NCBI GenBank assembly: GCA_037074705.1
Contig: CM073591.1
Coordinates: 182,057,432 to 182,121,431 of the forward strand
Direction of reading: 5' to 3'
Source: Zhengitettix transpicula
Lineage: Eukaryota; Arthropoda; Insecta; Orthoptera; Tetrigidae
Length of the DNA: 64,000 nt
The position numbers and the translations under genes were made by a program. The notes beneath the pieces were generated by a model. The model was not told the DNA's origin. It did no database searches and saw only the letters and a list, made by a program, of their open reading frames with translations. How positions within the stretch are numbered: the first letter of the stretch is position 1; each line of letters starts with the position of its first letter. Shown in pieces: positions 35,301 through 48,014 of the stretch.

Positions 35301-35613
35301 ATTTTGTTGAGCACCTTTAAGACATGCTCATACACATTCCATAGCTTTAGTTGACGAGTGCTGCAATCTTGATGTTGAGGTCGAAACCTCGTAACAGTAA
35401 TAATGTTCTGTCTCAACCTATGAAGTGAAAGATAAGGTATTATCTCATTTATCGGCTGTCATAACAATTATTTGTGGCAATGCATACAGTTATAATTGAA
35501 TATATCTAAATTGATCCCTTGTATACACAAGCAAACTTCTCTTAATTATGCGTATGAGAAGAATGCAACTTAAGTGGATTCCTAGTACATTTTTTGAGTG
35601 ACAGACTATATAT

Positions 35614-36539
35614 TGTAATAATTAAATATAAAACTACAAATGATGAATAAAAGAACTATTACGGGAAAAACAATTAACCAAAATTTATTAACAATTTTAA
35701 ATACACAATAATATTTGGGATCTCAGGGTCTTTATCTGGGTTTGATAAATGGGTGAATTTTATACAATCAAATTACATTTAGCTTTTATGGAAGTTAATG
35801 CGTCTGAAACATAGACGAACTTTGTTGTGGATAAAATAACACTACAGATTGAATTTAAATGTAATAATTAAATAATTATTATTAAAGAACTAAATAATTA
35901 AAGAACGATCTGACATATCTTTTAAAAGTGGTTTACAATATGATTTTAAAGCTTTTCTACTTACGGCCGCCCAGGTCTCGTTTTAGGTTTTTAGTGCACA
36001 ACATTTGGGGATATCACTGATTCTAGTATTCACAGGCTTTAAATTTCAACAAATTCTAATTGGCGTAGTTTCTCGATGCTTTGCTGCAACCTTGATTTGC
36101 AGATCTCGTGTAGTTTTAGTTGGATTTTGTCTATGGCCAGCAAGTTGAATGTCCGCTCTGCCACCGATTACGACGTTAATTTCAATCTCTCCTTCCCTAC
36201 TGAAGATTGTTTTACTTTTTCAATATTTTAGAGCATGTTTGTAACTGCTATCAAACTGTTCTATTTGCGGCTGCACATTCCTGACTCTATTACTTTTGTA
36301 CAAAGCTTTGCTGGTCCTTCTGCCTCGCCGTTCCTTGCCTGACTCAAGATTGCTTTAGAACTGTTTGCTGTCCGCTGCCCAACTGAACTTCCTCGTCTCG
36401 TAGATTTTGAGCGCGTAGAATCTCAACAATGTTTTTCTTTTCGTTGCCGCCTTGTTGCGGCGTCCGCTTTATATTCACTAATAATGAGTCCTCTATTTTC
36501 TTTCCAATTATAACAATGTCTTAATTTCTAATTACTACA
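35614..36539 (-). mobile_element. Solo LTR, TGTAAT...TACA family
   Basis: Starts TGTAATAATT after TATAT and ends CTACA before ATATATAT, so a 4-5 bp A/T target duplication is likely. It carries the conserved GATCTCAGGGTC ... GGGTTTGATA motif (35719-35747). Orientation is inferred from similarity to 21038-22529. Confidence 0.55.
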
Positions 36540-36546
36540 ATATATA

Positions 36547-36915
36547 TAGGTTCGGAAGGGATTTGAAAGGGAGGGTGCGGATGATTGCCAATGTATCCAT
36601 GTCTTAACTAGGGGTCCCGGGTTAAAATGTAAGAATCCTACCCAGAAATCGTCTAAAAGTGATGCTGGACAAACCGTAGAAAACTTGCATACGCTCTTGG
36701 TACTTGATCCATGCTACGTGGTAGAGGGGTTTGCTGTCGGACCGCAGCATTTCCTTCTCCATGATTAAGTCAGTTTAAGAAGCAGCTGGCAGACTGTTAC
36801 AATGGGAACAGGGTACAACTATGTGACCCCGGAACTTACACCTTTCAAAACAGACCAAGGTGGCTCGGCTTAAGGGAATCTTAGTTCAAAAGCAGACCTC
36901 TTCTAAAACCCTGGA
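36547..36915 (+). repeat. R1 repeat, arm without outer end
   Basis: Begins at the GGAAGGGATTTGAAAGG block and runs through GGGGTCCCGGGTT, GAGGGGTTTGCTGT and CAATGGGAACAG to GACCCCGGAACTTACACC. Colinear with the R1 arm at 29820 onward but diverged. Confidence 0.7.
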
Positions 36916-36919
36916 ATAG

Positions 36920-38030
36920 TTCATGTCTTAGAGACCCGCTTCCACCGGATTGAGCATTCATTTCATTGGTTTCTACGGATATTATACATATTTAAGAGAT
37001 ATTACATAAAAAATGCAACTTCTACTTATCTTCATAATAAAGGACTCGACTCAACATTGGTTTTATGTTCGCCAAAATGGCCTTCAATGAATATAATGAT
37101 AAAATAAAAATATGTGATTACACTCTATAGGATTATTGATAATTACGTGAATTCTATATTAAGTAGTCTAGCTAATAATCACAATACTAAAGTTTTCTTC
37201 TCTCACATAAAATTTTCTATAAATGTGAAACAACTTTGCAGCTGTTCTGATACTTATTTATGTCATTTCCACGAGCGTCAAAGCCAGAACAATCCAAAAT
37301 ACTATTTTATCCATACCGAGACAACGGAAACGTACCGAATAACTTTAAACTGTCACATCATTTAACAACTATGTTATATGAGCAGAAGACAATCTGTCGA
37401 GGACTTGAGCCATACAAGTGGCTGCATTTTTTTTAGAAAACAATCAAATAAGTCTATAATAACAATTTCTTCGCTAATTATAATGGAACGTTTTTTTATT
37501 GATGGTAAACATTAAAGAAAATAATTTTCTCCCGCAGTTACTCGTGAACTTAGAGATGAAGCCTCAGTTATGATTTATTTGGTCATGACTTCCTTCATTG
37601 GAAGTGAAAGTCTATGTAAACCAAGGTGAAAAGCTAACTCAATGGCATCCATCTCTGCTCACGAAATGTATTTGAAGGAAGAAAATTGGAGTTTGCGTAA
37701 GTTTTAAGCGCACTACGAACGTGGGTAACAAATTGGTATTATTTACGCAAATCCTGAAAGCCGAATTAAGGAACTGGGATGAGCCCAGCATTCATGTGTG
37801 AGGGTTACCGACTCACACACGTCAGACAAATTCTCCTTTACCCAGACCTGAAACTTTTCTTTCAAAATGACGTCACTATACTCATATCAAACAAAAATCT
37901 GCAAATCCGGACTGCGCCGACTGGCAAGTTCATGGTCTGACGCAACTGACTTTCAGGTGCGTTTGGTCGTTTGTCTCAAGTACCCACAGCACTTAGGACT
38001 AAGTCATGACAGACCGAAGAAAGGGATTCT
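36920..38030. other. No secure feature
   Basis: No gene recognised. The last 400 bp may be the decayed upstream part of the mariner fragment that follows (for example a TQWHPS-like reading near 37640), but this is weak. Confidence 0.3.
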
Positions 38031-38033
38031 AAT

Positions 38034-38258
38034 TAGTTTCTGATCCACCCTATTCACCAGACCTAGAATCAAGTGACTTCTTCTTGGTCCCGAACATGAA
38101 AATTTGGCTTGCTGGAAAGAAATTTTCATCAAATGAAGAAGTGGTCGAGGCTGTGGCGGAGTATTTTACAGAGTTTGATAAAATCTATTTTTGTGATGGG
38201 TTGAAAAAATTGGAAACTGGCTTGGCCGAGTGTATAGCCAAGGAAGGAGACTGTTGAG
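38034..38258 (+). pseudogene. mariner transposase C-terminal fragment
   Basis: Open frame reading PPYSPDLESSDFFLVPNMK, then GKKFSSNEEVVEAVAEYF, GLKKLETGLAECIAKEGD and a TGA at 38256-38258. The third catalytic aspartate is in SSDFF. The end matches the normal mariner C-terminus (EGDYVEK), one residue changed. The 74 codons are intact, but the rest of the gene is not recognisable. Confidence 0.75.
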
Positions 38259-39054
38259 AAATAAAGTTCGTTTTCTAAAAAAATCGTTTTATCACATTTT
38301 TACCAGACTTTTTAAACAACCCTTTTAGTGCAAGCGCTAGTTGTGCCTCTCCAGGCCTTTATACATCTGGAAGCTCCAGGCAATACTGTCCTTCAATAGT
38401 ACCATGGCAGGCCTGACCATAACTAAATGACCATTCTCGAATATGCATGCGTCTTACCAACGCTCTTCGGCAAAATTTAGCAGGATAATTTTTTTTGTTT
38501 GACAGATAATATAAAATTATATAAGGTTAAAATATAAAGCAGGAAATGAGTCACCATTCTTGAAATCAGAGAACGTAAGACACGGATTAAACCCAACAAT
38601 CACATTTCATATTGACGCTATTTGTTCGAGATTTAAAAAATCCCATTGAAAAATACAGATATGCTTTGAATACGAAATCTTTATGGAAAAATACCGGAGA
38701 AACACACGGGTTAATGAAGTCAAATTAAAGCGTTTGAGAAGAACAGAAAATATAGAACTGCACATCTACGTCCCTGTCTGAACTTTGCGCCGTCGTCGAA
38801 GATGTTTTGCGAGTCAGGTCTTCACTAGCTAATAAACTTTTTAAAGTTTTTACTTAATCTCTGACTTTGTTATTCAACCACATTTTAGGAAATCATCATC
38901 CTCGTCCTGGCCTATCTTTCTGACAACGTTTCCATGTACTTTTATTTTGTTTTATTCCACACTGCTCTCGTTTTACTCAAGTTTGACCAACGTAAACGCT
39001 GCTTCCTTCAGATGATTTTTGTGGTGTTCTGAAAGGATTTTCTGTACCCATTTG

Positions 39055-39150
39055 GCACAAAACTTATGGTGGCCAAAATTCTGCGTCGTTGTGTGATATT
39101 TATATTATCACTTATTTTGCCTGTATTTGGCTATCTTTCTTATTACTAAT
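39055..39150 (+). repeat. Family C repeat tail
   Basis: GTTGTGTGATATTTATATTATCACTTATTTTGCC matched in two parts to 5865-5895 and 7945-7980. The CTGANGA/GAAAC part is lost here. Confidence 0.5.
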
Positions 39151-39432
39151 GCAACAAACCTCGCGGAAACTAAAGCAAGAGCTCCATTGTTTCCACTAGT
39201 TGTCAGTTACAGACAATTTTATATTTAATGCCTCACTGACTCACCCGCATCACTCATTATGGCACTTAGATACATCTCACAAAGTTGAAGTTGAATTTAT
39301 ATTGGTTTGCGGTTTTCTACCAACCAAAAGTACTAACCGCCGACCGAAATCAGAACTTGCGAAATTATTAGTTATAGCACATATATATTAAGAAATTGGA
39401 ATAAACAAAACACCAACTACAGTTATATATAT

Positions 39433-40451
39433 TGTAATATTCTCGATTAATACGTCGTTTAATTGATTTAATTAAATTAAATTTGGCTCTCGTTGAAACT
39501 ATTTAGGTAATATTCAAATGAAATTTTTAAATAAAAGAATTAATAAAATTTACAAACAATATTTATTTATTTTGTGGCAATAATTTAAAACAATTACAAA
39601 TTTAACATATTAGATCTCAGGGTCTTCACTGGGTTTGATAATGGACACATCAATTATGTTTAAAAATCTTATTAACAAACAAACCACAATTAAATGAAAA
39701 GAAATTTACTTGACAATTAAACTAGAACGAAATTTAAAATGAGAACGAAATTAAGAAGTAAAGAGATTAGAACGAATTAACAATTTCAACGGAGAACGAA
39801 ATCTGACTACTATCTTTCAATTACGTTTACATAATTAATTATTTTGTATTTTGTTACTCACATTTGTCCAGCATTCCAGCATACATTTCGTTATCGAAAT
39901 ACACTATTGCGGGATTTTACACTGATTCTAAGACTCAGATTTTACACTGATTCTAGCCGAAATTTATAGGATGTCAGGAACGCGGATGATCCTCTCTTTT
40001 TGTTGTCAGATATCTGTTGACTGCTTGCCTTAGGTGAATTCCGTGGTTTATAGATTTGCCAGTCTTTACTGCATTGGACTCAAACTGAAATTTTTCTATT
40101 TCTGGCCGGCTATGGACACAAAACTGCTTTTACTTAGCAATTTTCGACGTTATTCTTTCGTGAATGTTTTACTTTGTCCTCCGAAATGTCCAGGCACCAA
40201 CCAAGTCTGTTAAATTCTAATCGCCGACTCAGTTGAATTCTCCTCCAAATAACAGTTATGCCTTGACGATGTCTTTCAGCGAACTGAACTATCGTTCGCA
40301 TTTTAGTGCACATACGCCATTTTCGGACCTTCCGAAAAAGGAACAGAGCTGGGCTACATTGTCGCTATAGAAGCGCCTGCCGCAATAATAGATTTCTCAA
40401 ACAATTTAGATTTTTATGTTCAAACAATTGATGTCCTAATTAATTAGCATT

Positions 40452-40454
<3 letters not shown>
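39433..40454 (-). mobile_element. LTR unit with decayed PBS, TGTAAT...ATTACA family
   Basis: Runs from TGTAATATTC after TATATAT to GCATTACA before (AT)n. A decayed PBS complement (TTTGGCTCTCGTTGAAAC, 39483-39500) lies near the left edge, as in 20935-22529. It carries GATCTCAGGGTC...GGGTTTGATA (39613-39640). Close to 55491-56473 over nearly its whole length. No coding content. Confidence 0.6.

Positions 40455-40485
<31 letters not shown>
40455..40485. repeat. (AT)n microsatellite
   Basis: About 15 AT units directly after the LTR unit, probably its insertion target. Confidence 0.85.
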
Positions 40486-40488
<3 letters not shown>

Positions 40489-40536
40489 GAATAATTATGA
40501 AACGAAATTAAAATGTGATTTAAGTGCCATAAATGT

Positions 40537-41460
40537 AATGATTAGAATGATAACAATTAAAAAGGAATTAATAATAAAATGCAAAATTATATAATGAAGG
40601 AGCATGAAAAAGAACATTTATTGAAACTGCCCAAACAATTGATTCATTATTATTCAAAATAATTCAAAATTATACAAATAATTACCCTCCGACCTTTTAC
40701 ATTTATTTCATACAATCGAATAAATTTTCTTTTGATCTCAGGGTCTTTTCTGGGCCTTTAAATAAAGAATAATTTACTCCCTTTTTAAACAATCATTTTA
40801 CAACTTAATATTGACAAATATTTAATAAAAATTCGAAATCTGACTAAATTTTTCCTTTAATATAACGTTTACAATTTAATTTAAATGGTTTATAACTCAC
40901 TGTTTTGTTCTGGTACCTGGGCAATTGGATTCTTTCAGCAATTCACACTCAATTTACACAAATAACGAACAGGTCATTTTTTTTACACTGAATTTACACT
41001 TTATAACTGTTGGGCTTTCAATATTGGCGGCACCTCGTAGAATTCCTCCTCGTCGATTCTCAAGATAATTTGGCGTAATGCTCGGAAATATTTCTGAGTC
41101 TCTATCTGCCTTAACGCTGTCCAACTTTACTTTTTAATAATTGTCTCGTTGATTTAAGTTACGAAACACTTACTGACGTTTCTTACTGCTGCCTACTTCT
41201 ACTTAACTTTTTAATATTTTTTAAATCCTCTCGACTATTTCCAAACACGACCACTTGCGGTTACTCCTGATTGCTGGGTTCCTTTTAACTTTACTTTTGA
41301 AATATCTTAAATTGTCTCGACTAACACGTCCACTCTCTGTCGTTTTTGACCGCCGACTGTCTAATTTTCCAACTCACGCGCGCCATGTCTGAACAATACC
41401 TTACTTGTTTTATTATTGTCCTTTATTGTGTGTTTGTGTATGTTTGCTGGTAACAATTCC
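40537..41460 (-). mobile_element. Diverged LTR of the same family
   Basis: Starts TGTAATGATTAG and contains TTTGATCTCAGGGTC (40732-40745) with a changed second half. The layout resembles 39433-40454 but identity is low. The right end is uncertain. Confidence 0.4.
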
Positions 41461-41499
41461 AGTTCAACAGTTTATAATTATTAACTCTTAATTGCTCTT

Positions 41500-42960
41500 C
41501 AAATAGAATATATTTAATTTAATAACTTTTCAGCACCAATTAATGAAGTAACCAACTAGAAGATATTTAAATTTGAAATATTTAAAGGAATTTTAAATTT
41601 ACTTTACTTTAGAAGTACAATTATTTAAAGAAATATTTACTTGGATTAATTTAAATAAAATTTTGAAGGTATTTAAATTTGATAACAATTCTTAACATTT
41701 ACTGACAGGTTTTAAATGATGAAACAGAGATTTAATTAATATAGTAGTTAGAGAATTTATTTAATACAGGAACATGACGTTTACATATAAATTTACATAT
41801 AATTTTCCACGGCTTTAAATTTAAATGAAGCTCTTAATTTTATCCCAAAGCATTATATCGGGCTTTATAAAAATGTGGAATCAAAATGAATCATAAAAAT
41901 TAAAATTAAAGTTTTGAAGAGAAGTATCAACATTACCCAAAAATACAAACAATAAGTGAAATAAATTTAAAATTTGACTGCACGACCATTATGCAATGTT
42001 TAAAGATATTTTACCAAATCTTCAAATAATGCATTAAAGCATTAACATACAAAATTTGATGCAGATTAAAATATTAATACCACAGTATAACACCAAACTA
42101 CAATTTAAAATAATTTAAATTTCTAACCTTGAAAATAGGCTATTATTTCACCACACTCACAAATCAAATATTTCTGATCACCAGACCAAAAAGATTTTTC
42201 TCATAATATTTCACATGCAGCTACCACTAGGAAAACCAATACCCAAGCTGTTTTGTCTGTGTAAACGGGCCAGTTATATTGTGATCCCAACTAATAGACT
42301 AATCACAAGATAGTTCGTCTCTGGTCACCAGCCAATTACAATGATCCAGGTATTTCAATCAACAATTATAGACGTTCCGGGTTCAAATACTAGCACGGAC
42401 GCTGGATTTTTGAGCTCACTTATTTACAAAATTAACACTGTTGCCAAATTGTAACAATGTGAAGCTGACAATAATGATTCGTACGATAAATAAATTAATA
42501 TTCAATGGTAATTTTAAAATTAAGCTGAATAATATAAAGTTCAGTACACAAATTAAGTAGAATAGTTATTTCTTGTAGCATTTAACAATAAAAGATTTTT
42601 AATTTATCATTGTAAATATATTTTGGACACGAATCACAATTATGATAATTTCTCCATTTTAGTTGTAGATAGTAATTATAATCCAGATTAGTTTATTGAA
42701 ATATTCTGCATTAAATATTTTATACATTACACATTCACTTAATATTAAAACAGACAGACTTTTTAAGCAATCTTATAATCCAGAGCTCATGAAGCACTGG
42801 TATTAAAATTAAATCTCCCATTTCTTTTGTTTTAGTGACTTACTTTCATTTGAAGTAACTACGTTATCTGATAATTTGTATTATTATAACTATAAATGAA
42901 TATTGGTCTTTTTATACCTGATGAGTCTCCACATGATTATTTTGTAATTAAAGTTTACTT
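41500..42960. repeat. LTR-like repeat shared with 48.9-49.6 kb
   Basis: Blocks TATCGGGCTTTATAAAAATG, GAAAATAGGCTATTATTTC and TTTAAATTTAAATGA(A/C) recur in the same order at 48990-49330. No coding content. Probably a further member of the LTR group; boundaries not found. Confidence 0.4.
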
Positions 42961-42962
42961 AA

Positions 42963-43808
42963 ATACTGGCTGAATGCCCGGCATTGCCCGGGTATTTATT
43001 TAAATTATTGATTCGACACTAACCTCTTGGTAAACGTTTCATTTAACCAACGTCAATGGCGTCTATGTTTGAAACATTTACCATTTACGGTCCCCTCCCC
43101 AGCACCTAACTTATAATAAACCAGGATGATGACTGTCGGTATTAATACATAAAATAAAAGTGTCTAAAAATCACAGCTTATTAAAACAGTAAAAAATACT
43201 CGCTAACATAATGAAGTCTAAAACTACTCCCAGTACCTTAAGAGAGTAAAGAAATTCAAACATTAAATACCCAGAGACCAAAATATTGTTGACACCCTAA
43301 GTAAATCAAAACAGTAACCGGTAATTTAAGAGGGTGAAACTACTCCGGTTAACCTTTTAACAATCGTGTCCACCTCCACGAAGTAGAACATAAAATTCAA
43401 TTTACCATACAGGTTATTATGTTGTTCAACCCCCAGGAGTAGTGGTGGAAAGGGGTGAAACAAATTTACGTTTACAATCTCAAATAAGTAGCCCAATATC
43501 TACAAAACTTTATAAACATGTTACTTACGATCCAGGAACAAACACTGAGGGGTTAAGACACACCTACCGCCTCTAGTCGTGGAATTTAAAAACATTCCAA
43601 AGCGGTCCTTATAGCGTCGTTATCAGGGTCACTGAATTTGGTAGTGCCATTCTAGAATTTTTTAAGTCTCCAATTTCAAACTGCAAAAAGCAAGGGAGGG
43701 AAGTACCCTTATTGGTCGATTTCCGCTCTATAGGAGTCTCTGAGTTTAATTCTCGCATTAACCATGGTGGTAAATAAATATCCGGGAAACACCGGGCACT
43801 CGGCTAGT
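42963..43808. repeat. R3 modular repeat with terminal inverted motif
   Basis: About 846 bp. The left edge TACTGGCTGAATGCCCGGCA continues TTGCCCGGGTATTTATTTA. The right edge (43774-43808) is its inverted, slightly mutated copy. Inside are blocks repeated with variation: CCAGGAGTAGTGGTGGAAAG, GATCCAGGAACAAACACTGA, TCAGGGTCACTGAATTTGG. No coding frame was recognised. Confidence 0.65.
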
Positions 43809-43839
43809 AATCAAAATGTTAAATTATGGCTAAAAATAA

Positions 43840-44520
43840 ATGCTTGTCCCACTGAGTGTCCAATATGTGTTCCTATACCATTGATCCGATTGTGATGAAA
43901 CTTAGGTGATTTGTTGTGAGCACTCCTGCGAATGTTTCTGTCGGGCTCTGGAAGGCAACCACCAAAAGGGTGAACAGGCGTGAAATTTAAAACACGCGAA
44001 AAAGGCCTATATTAGCGTCGATAAATTAGTTTATGGGTTCGATGAGATTAATAGTTTCTTTTCAGATGTTTTCTCGGTATAATTTCAAAACCTTAACACA
44101 CAAGATGTCAAGACCAGAGGTGTCACATAAAATAATGCGAAACAACCGATATTAATGTCAAATCTAGGGTTATAGAAGTCAGTGATTTTAATTATGACAT
44201 TTACAATACTAGTTAATGTTTAGTTCAGGCCTTAGGAGTGGGGCGGAGGGAGTACAACGAATTTCCGCTTACAGCACATAAAGGAATTTAAACCAAACTT
44301 TATACAGGTGCTACTTACTATCCACGATCTAAGACACTTACTGCCTGTAAGGGGGTGGAAGTATTGCAGATAAAATCATTCGCAAATGGGCCATTGTTAG
44401 TGTCGAATAAAACGCTTAATGGTCGTTGAATTTAAGTGTGTAATTTCAACTCCGAAAGGCAACGGAGGCAAGCACCTGAATGGTTGGTTCGTGGAAGAAG
44501 TTTACATGAAAAATAAACAC
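43840..44520 (+). repeat. R3 modular repeat, second set
   Basis: Four to five related modules in series: GGCAACCACCAAAAGGGTGA, GCGTCGATAAATTAG, GTCAAATCTAGGGTTATAGA, GGAGTGGGGCGGAGGGAG, GTGTCGAATAAAACG, AAAGGCAACGGAGGCAAGC. Same order as 23640-24500. Confidence 0.55.
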
Positions 44521-44524
44521 CGAG

Positions 44525-45260
44525 ATTCGAGATATTAAGGGTGGGGAGAGGCTATTTTAACATGACAATGCAAAATATCTCACAAAATATATTATAGAAG
44601 AAAATTTATATTTAAAGGGGACATATGCCTGTTCTAAAATTAACCCTTCCCCACCACCCTTCGTTCGTGGAACGGGGAAAAAATAAAAGTGAACTCCTAA
44701 TTTTTGTAGTGAATTAATATTTTATTTACAAATAAATTAGTTTTAACAGAAAATTATTTTTCTAATCGCGATTGATGGTGCTGTACCCATAATTGACGAA
44801 ATTTTGATGCTTTATATAATTTATTTCCGTGAAAATACCACTTTTATCTCAGATACGTTCCCAAAACGTGGCAGGCTGAGAGAATTCAAGAAATTCCAAA
44901 TGGTAGGTAGAGTGATCTCTGATTTTGACGAAGTAGTTTCCTGTTCCCTTCGTGGTGCTTATTATCAGTTCTTGCATCTTTTACAATCATATTCTAGACA
45001 ATATTCGTCTTAAAATTTAACATTAGTATTATTTCCCTTTTATTCTGTATTTCGCAATTGTAAATACGTAAATTATAATGACACAGTTATTGGCACTGGT
45101 AGAGCTGTTTGTCAACCTTGAATTTTTTTTTGTGGCGTCTCTTCATTGTTCTAATAGCACTTCAGAAGCGACCCAATATTTATGAGACGTGACTAATGAA
45201 TTCCCAAGAACTGTTCTTTGCCATTGATACACTCTTTCAACTTATGATGGTGTATTTAAA
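44525..45260. other. No recognisable gene
   Basis: AT-rich. The frame 44804-45013 has no recognisable domain. Confidence 0.4.
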
Positions 45261-45269
45261 TAGACATGA

Positions 45270-45437
45270 AATCTTTTTTAATGGTGAATGATTTACACAA
45301 TTACTTACATTATTTACACTTCTCTGCTAATAATTATTTTTGTTCAACGAGTACGTACTTAACTTGCATCATTTAAATTGCATAGCTAAATATTATTTTT
45401 GTAACTCGAGATCTCTATTACACTCTTAGAAATACAA
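45270..45437 (-). repeat. Candidate 3' LTR piece of the 45-48 kb element
   Basis: TAAATATTATTTTTGTAACTC and ATTACACT blocks match 47910-47945 next to the PBS at the other end. Both are directly followed by an R1 copy. Confidence 0.35.
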
Positions 45438-45831
45438 GTCGAGGCACCTCGGCGTGTATGCTCCGGTGTCACAGACATTGGACATACGGTAATAGTTGTT
45501 TGCTATTCCCATTGGAACATTCAGCTAGCTGCCTCCTAAACTGGTCGACGCTCGGAGAAGGGAATGCTGCGTCCCCACATCAAACCCCTCTCCCGCCACC
45601 GTACTGGCATGGGACAATGCCCAACCTACCTGCTGCAGGTTTTGTAGGGCTTGTTCTTGCATCAGTTTTAGGCGAATGCCGGGTAGGATCCTTAAAATAT
45701 TGCCTGGGGGCCCAACCCTTGGCTACCTTCCTATACCCTTCCGCATCCCCCCTTTCAAATCCCTTCCTATTCTATTAAAGAGAAGTTGCCACCATGTGGA
45801 TTACCATCATGTAGCCTGTTACCCTAAAAAA
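45438..45831 (-). repeat. R1 repeat, one arm, minus orientation
   Basis: Runs from TCGAGGCACCTCGGCGTG through GCATACGGTAATAGTTG..., GGAGAAGGGAATGCTGCGTC and CCTTCCGCATCCCCCCTTTC to GATTACCATCATGTAGCCTG and CCCTAAAAAAAA. The complement of the R1 arm. Open frames here are repeat-derived. Confidence 0.8.
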
Positions 45832-46499
45832 AAGATATTTCAAAACTCACAGATTTTGTTGTACACTACGATTGTCCCTTAAGAGCGAAATTCGCACATC
45901 TCATTATGAAGTAATTGCGGAATGCGAAATCGCGATATTAATATAAACGAAATTGCGTCAAAGCCGTTTTTGTACAAAATTACAATGAGGCCACAGACGT
46001 ATCGACCACTCTCAATTACAACAATTGGTATTTAATAATTTGAAACATTACTAGAACAGTATTCCTAAAGAAAACATGTCACAAGAAACAACATAGAAGA
46101 AAAAAAAATTCTTAACCTATGATAACTGTAAACACTAATTATGATCCTCGTCTGAGCCTGAATACCGTTTACATACATGATAAATGAACAATGAAAAGAA
46201 CTGATATTAGAGTACAAGTGAAATTAGTAAGCAAAGAAAATTGAAAATTATATACACAACCAAATTATCAACAACAGAACGAAATTAAATTATTCAACTT
46301 ATTGTCATTAAAATATTTGCAAACATTTCTTTAAATTAAATCATTAAACAATTTATGTTTTCATTGTTTGCAAATAATTGTTCATACCTCCAGCTGGTAC
46401 ATTATAATCTCTTGTTTTTCACAATACGTTTACAAATATCAGTTAATACCATTAGTTAGTAGTCTTTTCAAATATTAAACAGTCCAGAGTATTATCAAC

Positions 46500-47491
46500 A
46501 CACGACACTGATTTTTATGTTGATCATAGCTGGTGTCTGTGGTGATGCGGAGTTAAATTTATAACAATAATACATTTTTTCGCCCCATTTAAACAAAGAA
46601 AGCGTTGAACAACCTTTTTTCCTATCACGTAAGATCCACTGTAGACAGTAAAAACTTTTCCTCTTATGTTATACTTTATCATTTCCTTCCTTTTGTAAAG
46701 TTTCTCTTTCTTTTGCCTTTTCTTTGTCCTTAATTTATTACTTTTTGATTGCCGATCATTACCATTTACTGAGATCTGTACACTGCCATTATTTCCTGGT
46801 AATAATTCGTATATATTTCCATCAATGCTGCTAAAACAACCCTTAGCTATTTCTGTTACTTCTTCGAACTGTATTGTACTTTTTCTAGAAACAATAATTT
46901 CACTTTCTAGCTCCATTACATCTTGGTTTACTTGCACATCGTTTGAATCCAAATCCTTGTCATTTCGTTGATCAACCATTTTCACAGAAAGTAAAATTTT
47001 ATCTCGGTCCGCTAATACAATAACTTGATTTTCAACTGTTTCCTCACGCTACCCTTCTTCATAAATATCATCAACAACAGATTTTGAGACTTGTAAAAGA
47101 ATACTAGGTAGTTTGGCAAACTTATGTCCTCTTCTTCTACGATATCTCCTTGATTATCGTGCAATATTTCCGTACTTCCTGAAGTGCCTTCATGCGTCGT
47201 TTCATTAATGGCACAAGTATCATCACAGACATACGTGAAGTAACAGCCCATTTTGCCTTCTGATGCACGATTCTTCTCAATATTTCTGTCACCTATTCCA
47301 TTCCTCATAATCCGCAAGTTATCTTGATGCATAGTTCGCATTTATTCCTTCATCTTGGAAAAATCTGCCTTCATTTCCTCAGAATGTAGTGCAAAGTGTC
47401 TAACAAGTATTGCTTCTAAATCTTCTTTACATTTATCAACAACTGTCGCCATATTATTCACTACAGGTAACGTTTTAATATCATTTGCCAT
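46500..47491 (-). pseudogene. Internal region of an LTR retroelement (gag-like frames), - strand
   Basis: Frames on the - strand run from an ATG at 47491 (MANDIKTLPVVNNMATV, then an amphipathic acidic/basic helix to a stop near 47342). A second frame runs 47341-47012 and a third 46985-46524. The third contains a Lys-rich stretch (KKRQKKEKLYKRKE), a possible nuclear localisation or nucleic-acid-binding tract. None has a zinc knuckle, protease or reverse transcriptase motif, so this is a non-autonomous or heavily deleted element. It is placed with an LTR element because a PBS lies about 330 bp upstream. The third frame could instead be unrelated. Confidence 0.4.
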
Positions 47492-47514
47492 ATTACACTA
47501 ATTATTCATCTTTC

Positions 47515-47680
47515 GTTAACTAACTAACTCTTTGGCTCCACAGCCCCGAAGGGCCTTGACTACCGAGACGGCTGCCAGACTGTCATCTTACATGACACAT
47601 ACTGGATTTAGGAGTGACACCTGGTCAGAGTGTCAATTCTCCCACAGCCTTAACCCCAGTTTTCTTGACCAGGCCTTCCT
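47515..47680 (-). mobile_element. SINE 3' half, minus orientation
   Basis: Complement of the body of the 26037-26280 SINE: TACCGAGACGGCTGCCAGAC, GTCATCTTACATGACACATA, GAGTGACACCTGGTCAGAGT, ending in the (TTAG)-like tail at 47515-47530. It is inserted between the gag-like frame and the PBS. The tRNA-like head is missing (5' truncated). Confidence 0.8.
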
Positions 47681-47822
47681 CATAACATCAACGAAAATTT
47701 ACAACTAACATTAGATAATAATAATATAAAGTTTAGAAAACATAGAACGATAAATAAAACACGGACTATTTATTAGATCTCTTTTTCCACATTTTCAGAC
47801 CACCACGTATTTTGATATCGCG

Positions 47823-47842
47823 CCCCGCACGTTGGAGCGCCA
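47823..47842 (-). other. Primer-binding site, tRNA-Lys type
   Basis: On the - strand TGGCGCTCCAACGTGCGGGG, close to the complement of the tRNA-Lys 3' end. It is followed at four bases by TGTTATG on +, the edge of an LTR. Confidence 0.6.
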
Positions 47843-47846
47843 ATTT

Positions 47847-47995
47847 TGTTATGTTTTATATATTTCTTCAATAAATTACTTACAATATTTAAATTTCACT
47901 GCCAAATATTATTTTCGTTACTCCAGATATTCCTCTTACACTGCATACATTATTTTCAAATGCGCATACATTATCTTGCACTAGCTGACATAACA
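47847..47995 (-). repeat. 5' LTR (short) or LTR part beside the PBS
   Basis: Bounded by TGTTATG and CATAACA, inverted ends of the type that flank LTRs. Only 149 bp, so the true LTR may extend through the R1 copy that follows to about 48.7 kb. Confidence 0.35.
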
Positions 47996-48014
47996 ATTCA
48001 CTTATATTTTTCGT

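Noticed and set aside
35340..35430. A further hammerhead-like motif (TGAGGTCGAAACCTCG)
   Set aside because: GAAAC is present but no CTGANGA can be aligned at the proper distance.
46524..46985. Host gene for a Lys-rich nuclear protein
   Set aside because: Lies between a PBS and LTR-like sequence, with no splice signals; the retroelement remnant is the simpler reading, though not proven.
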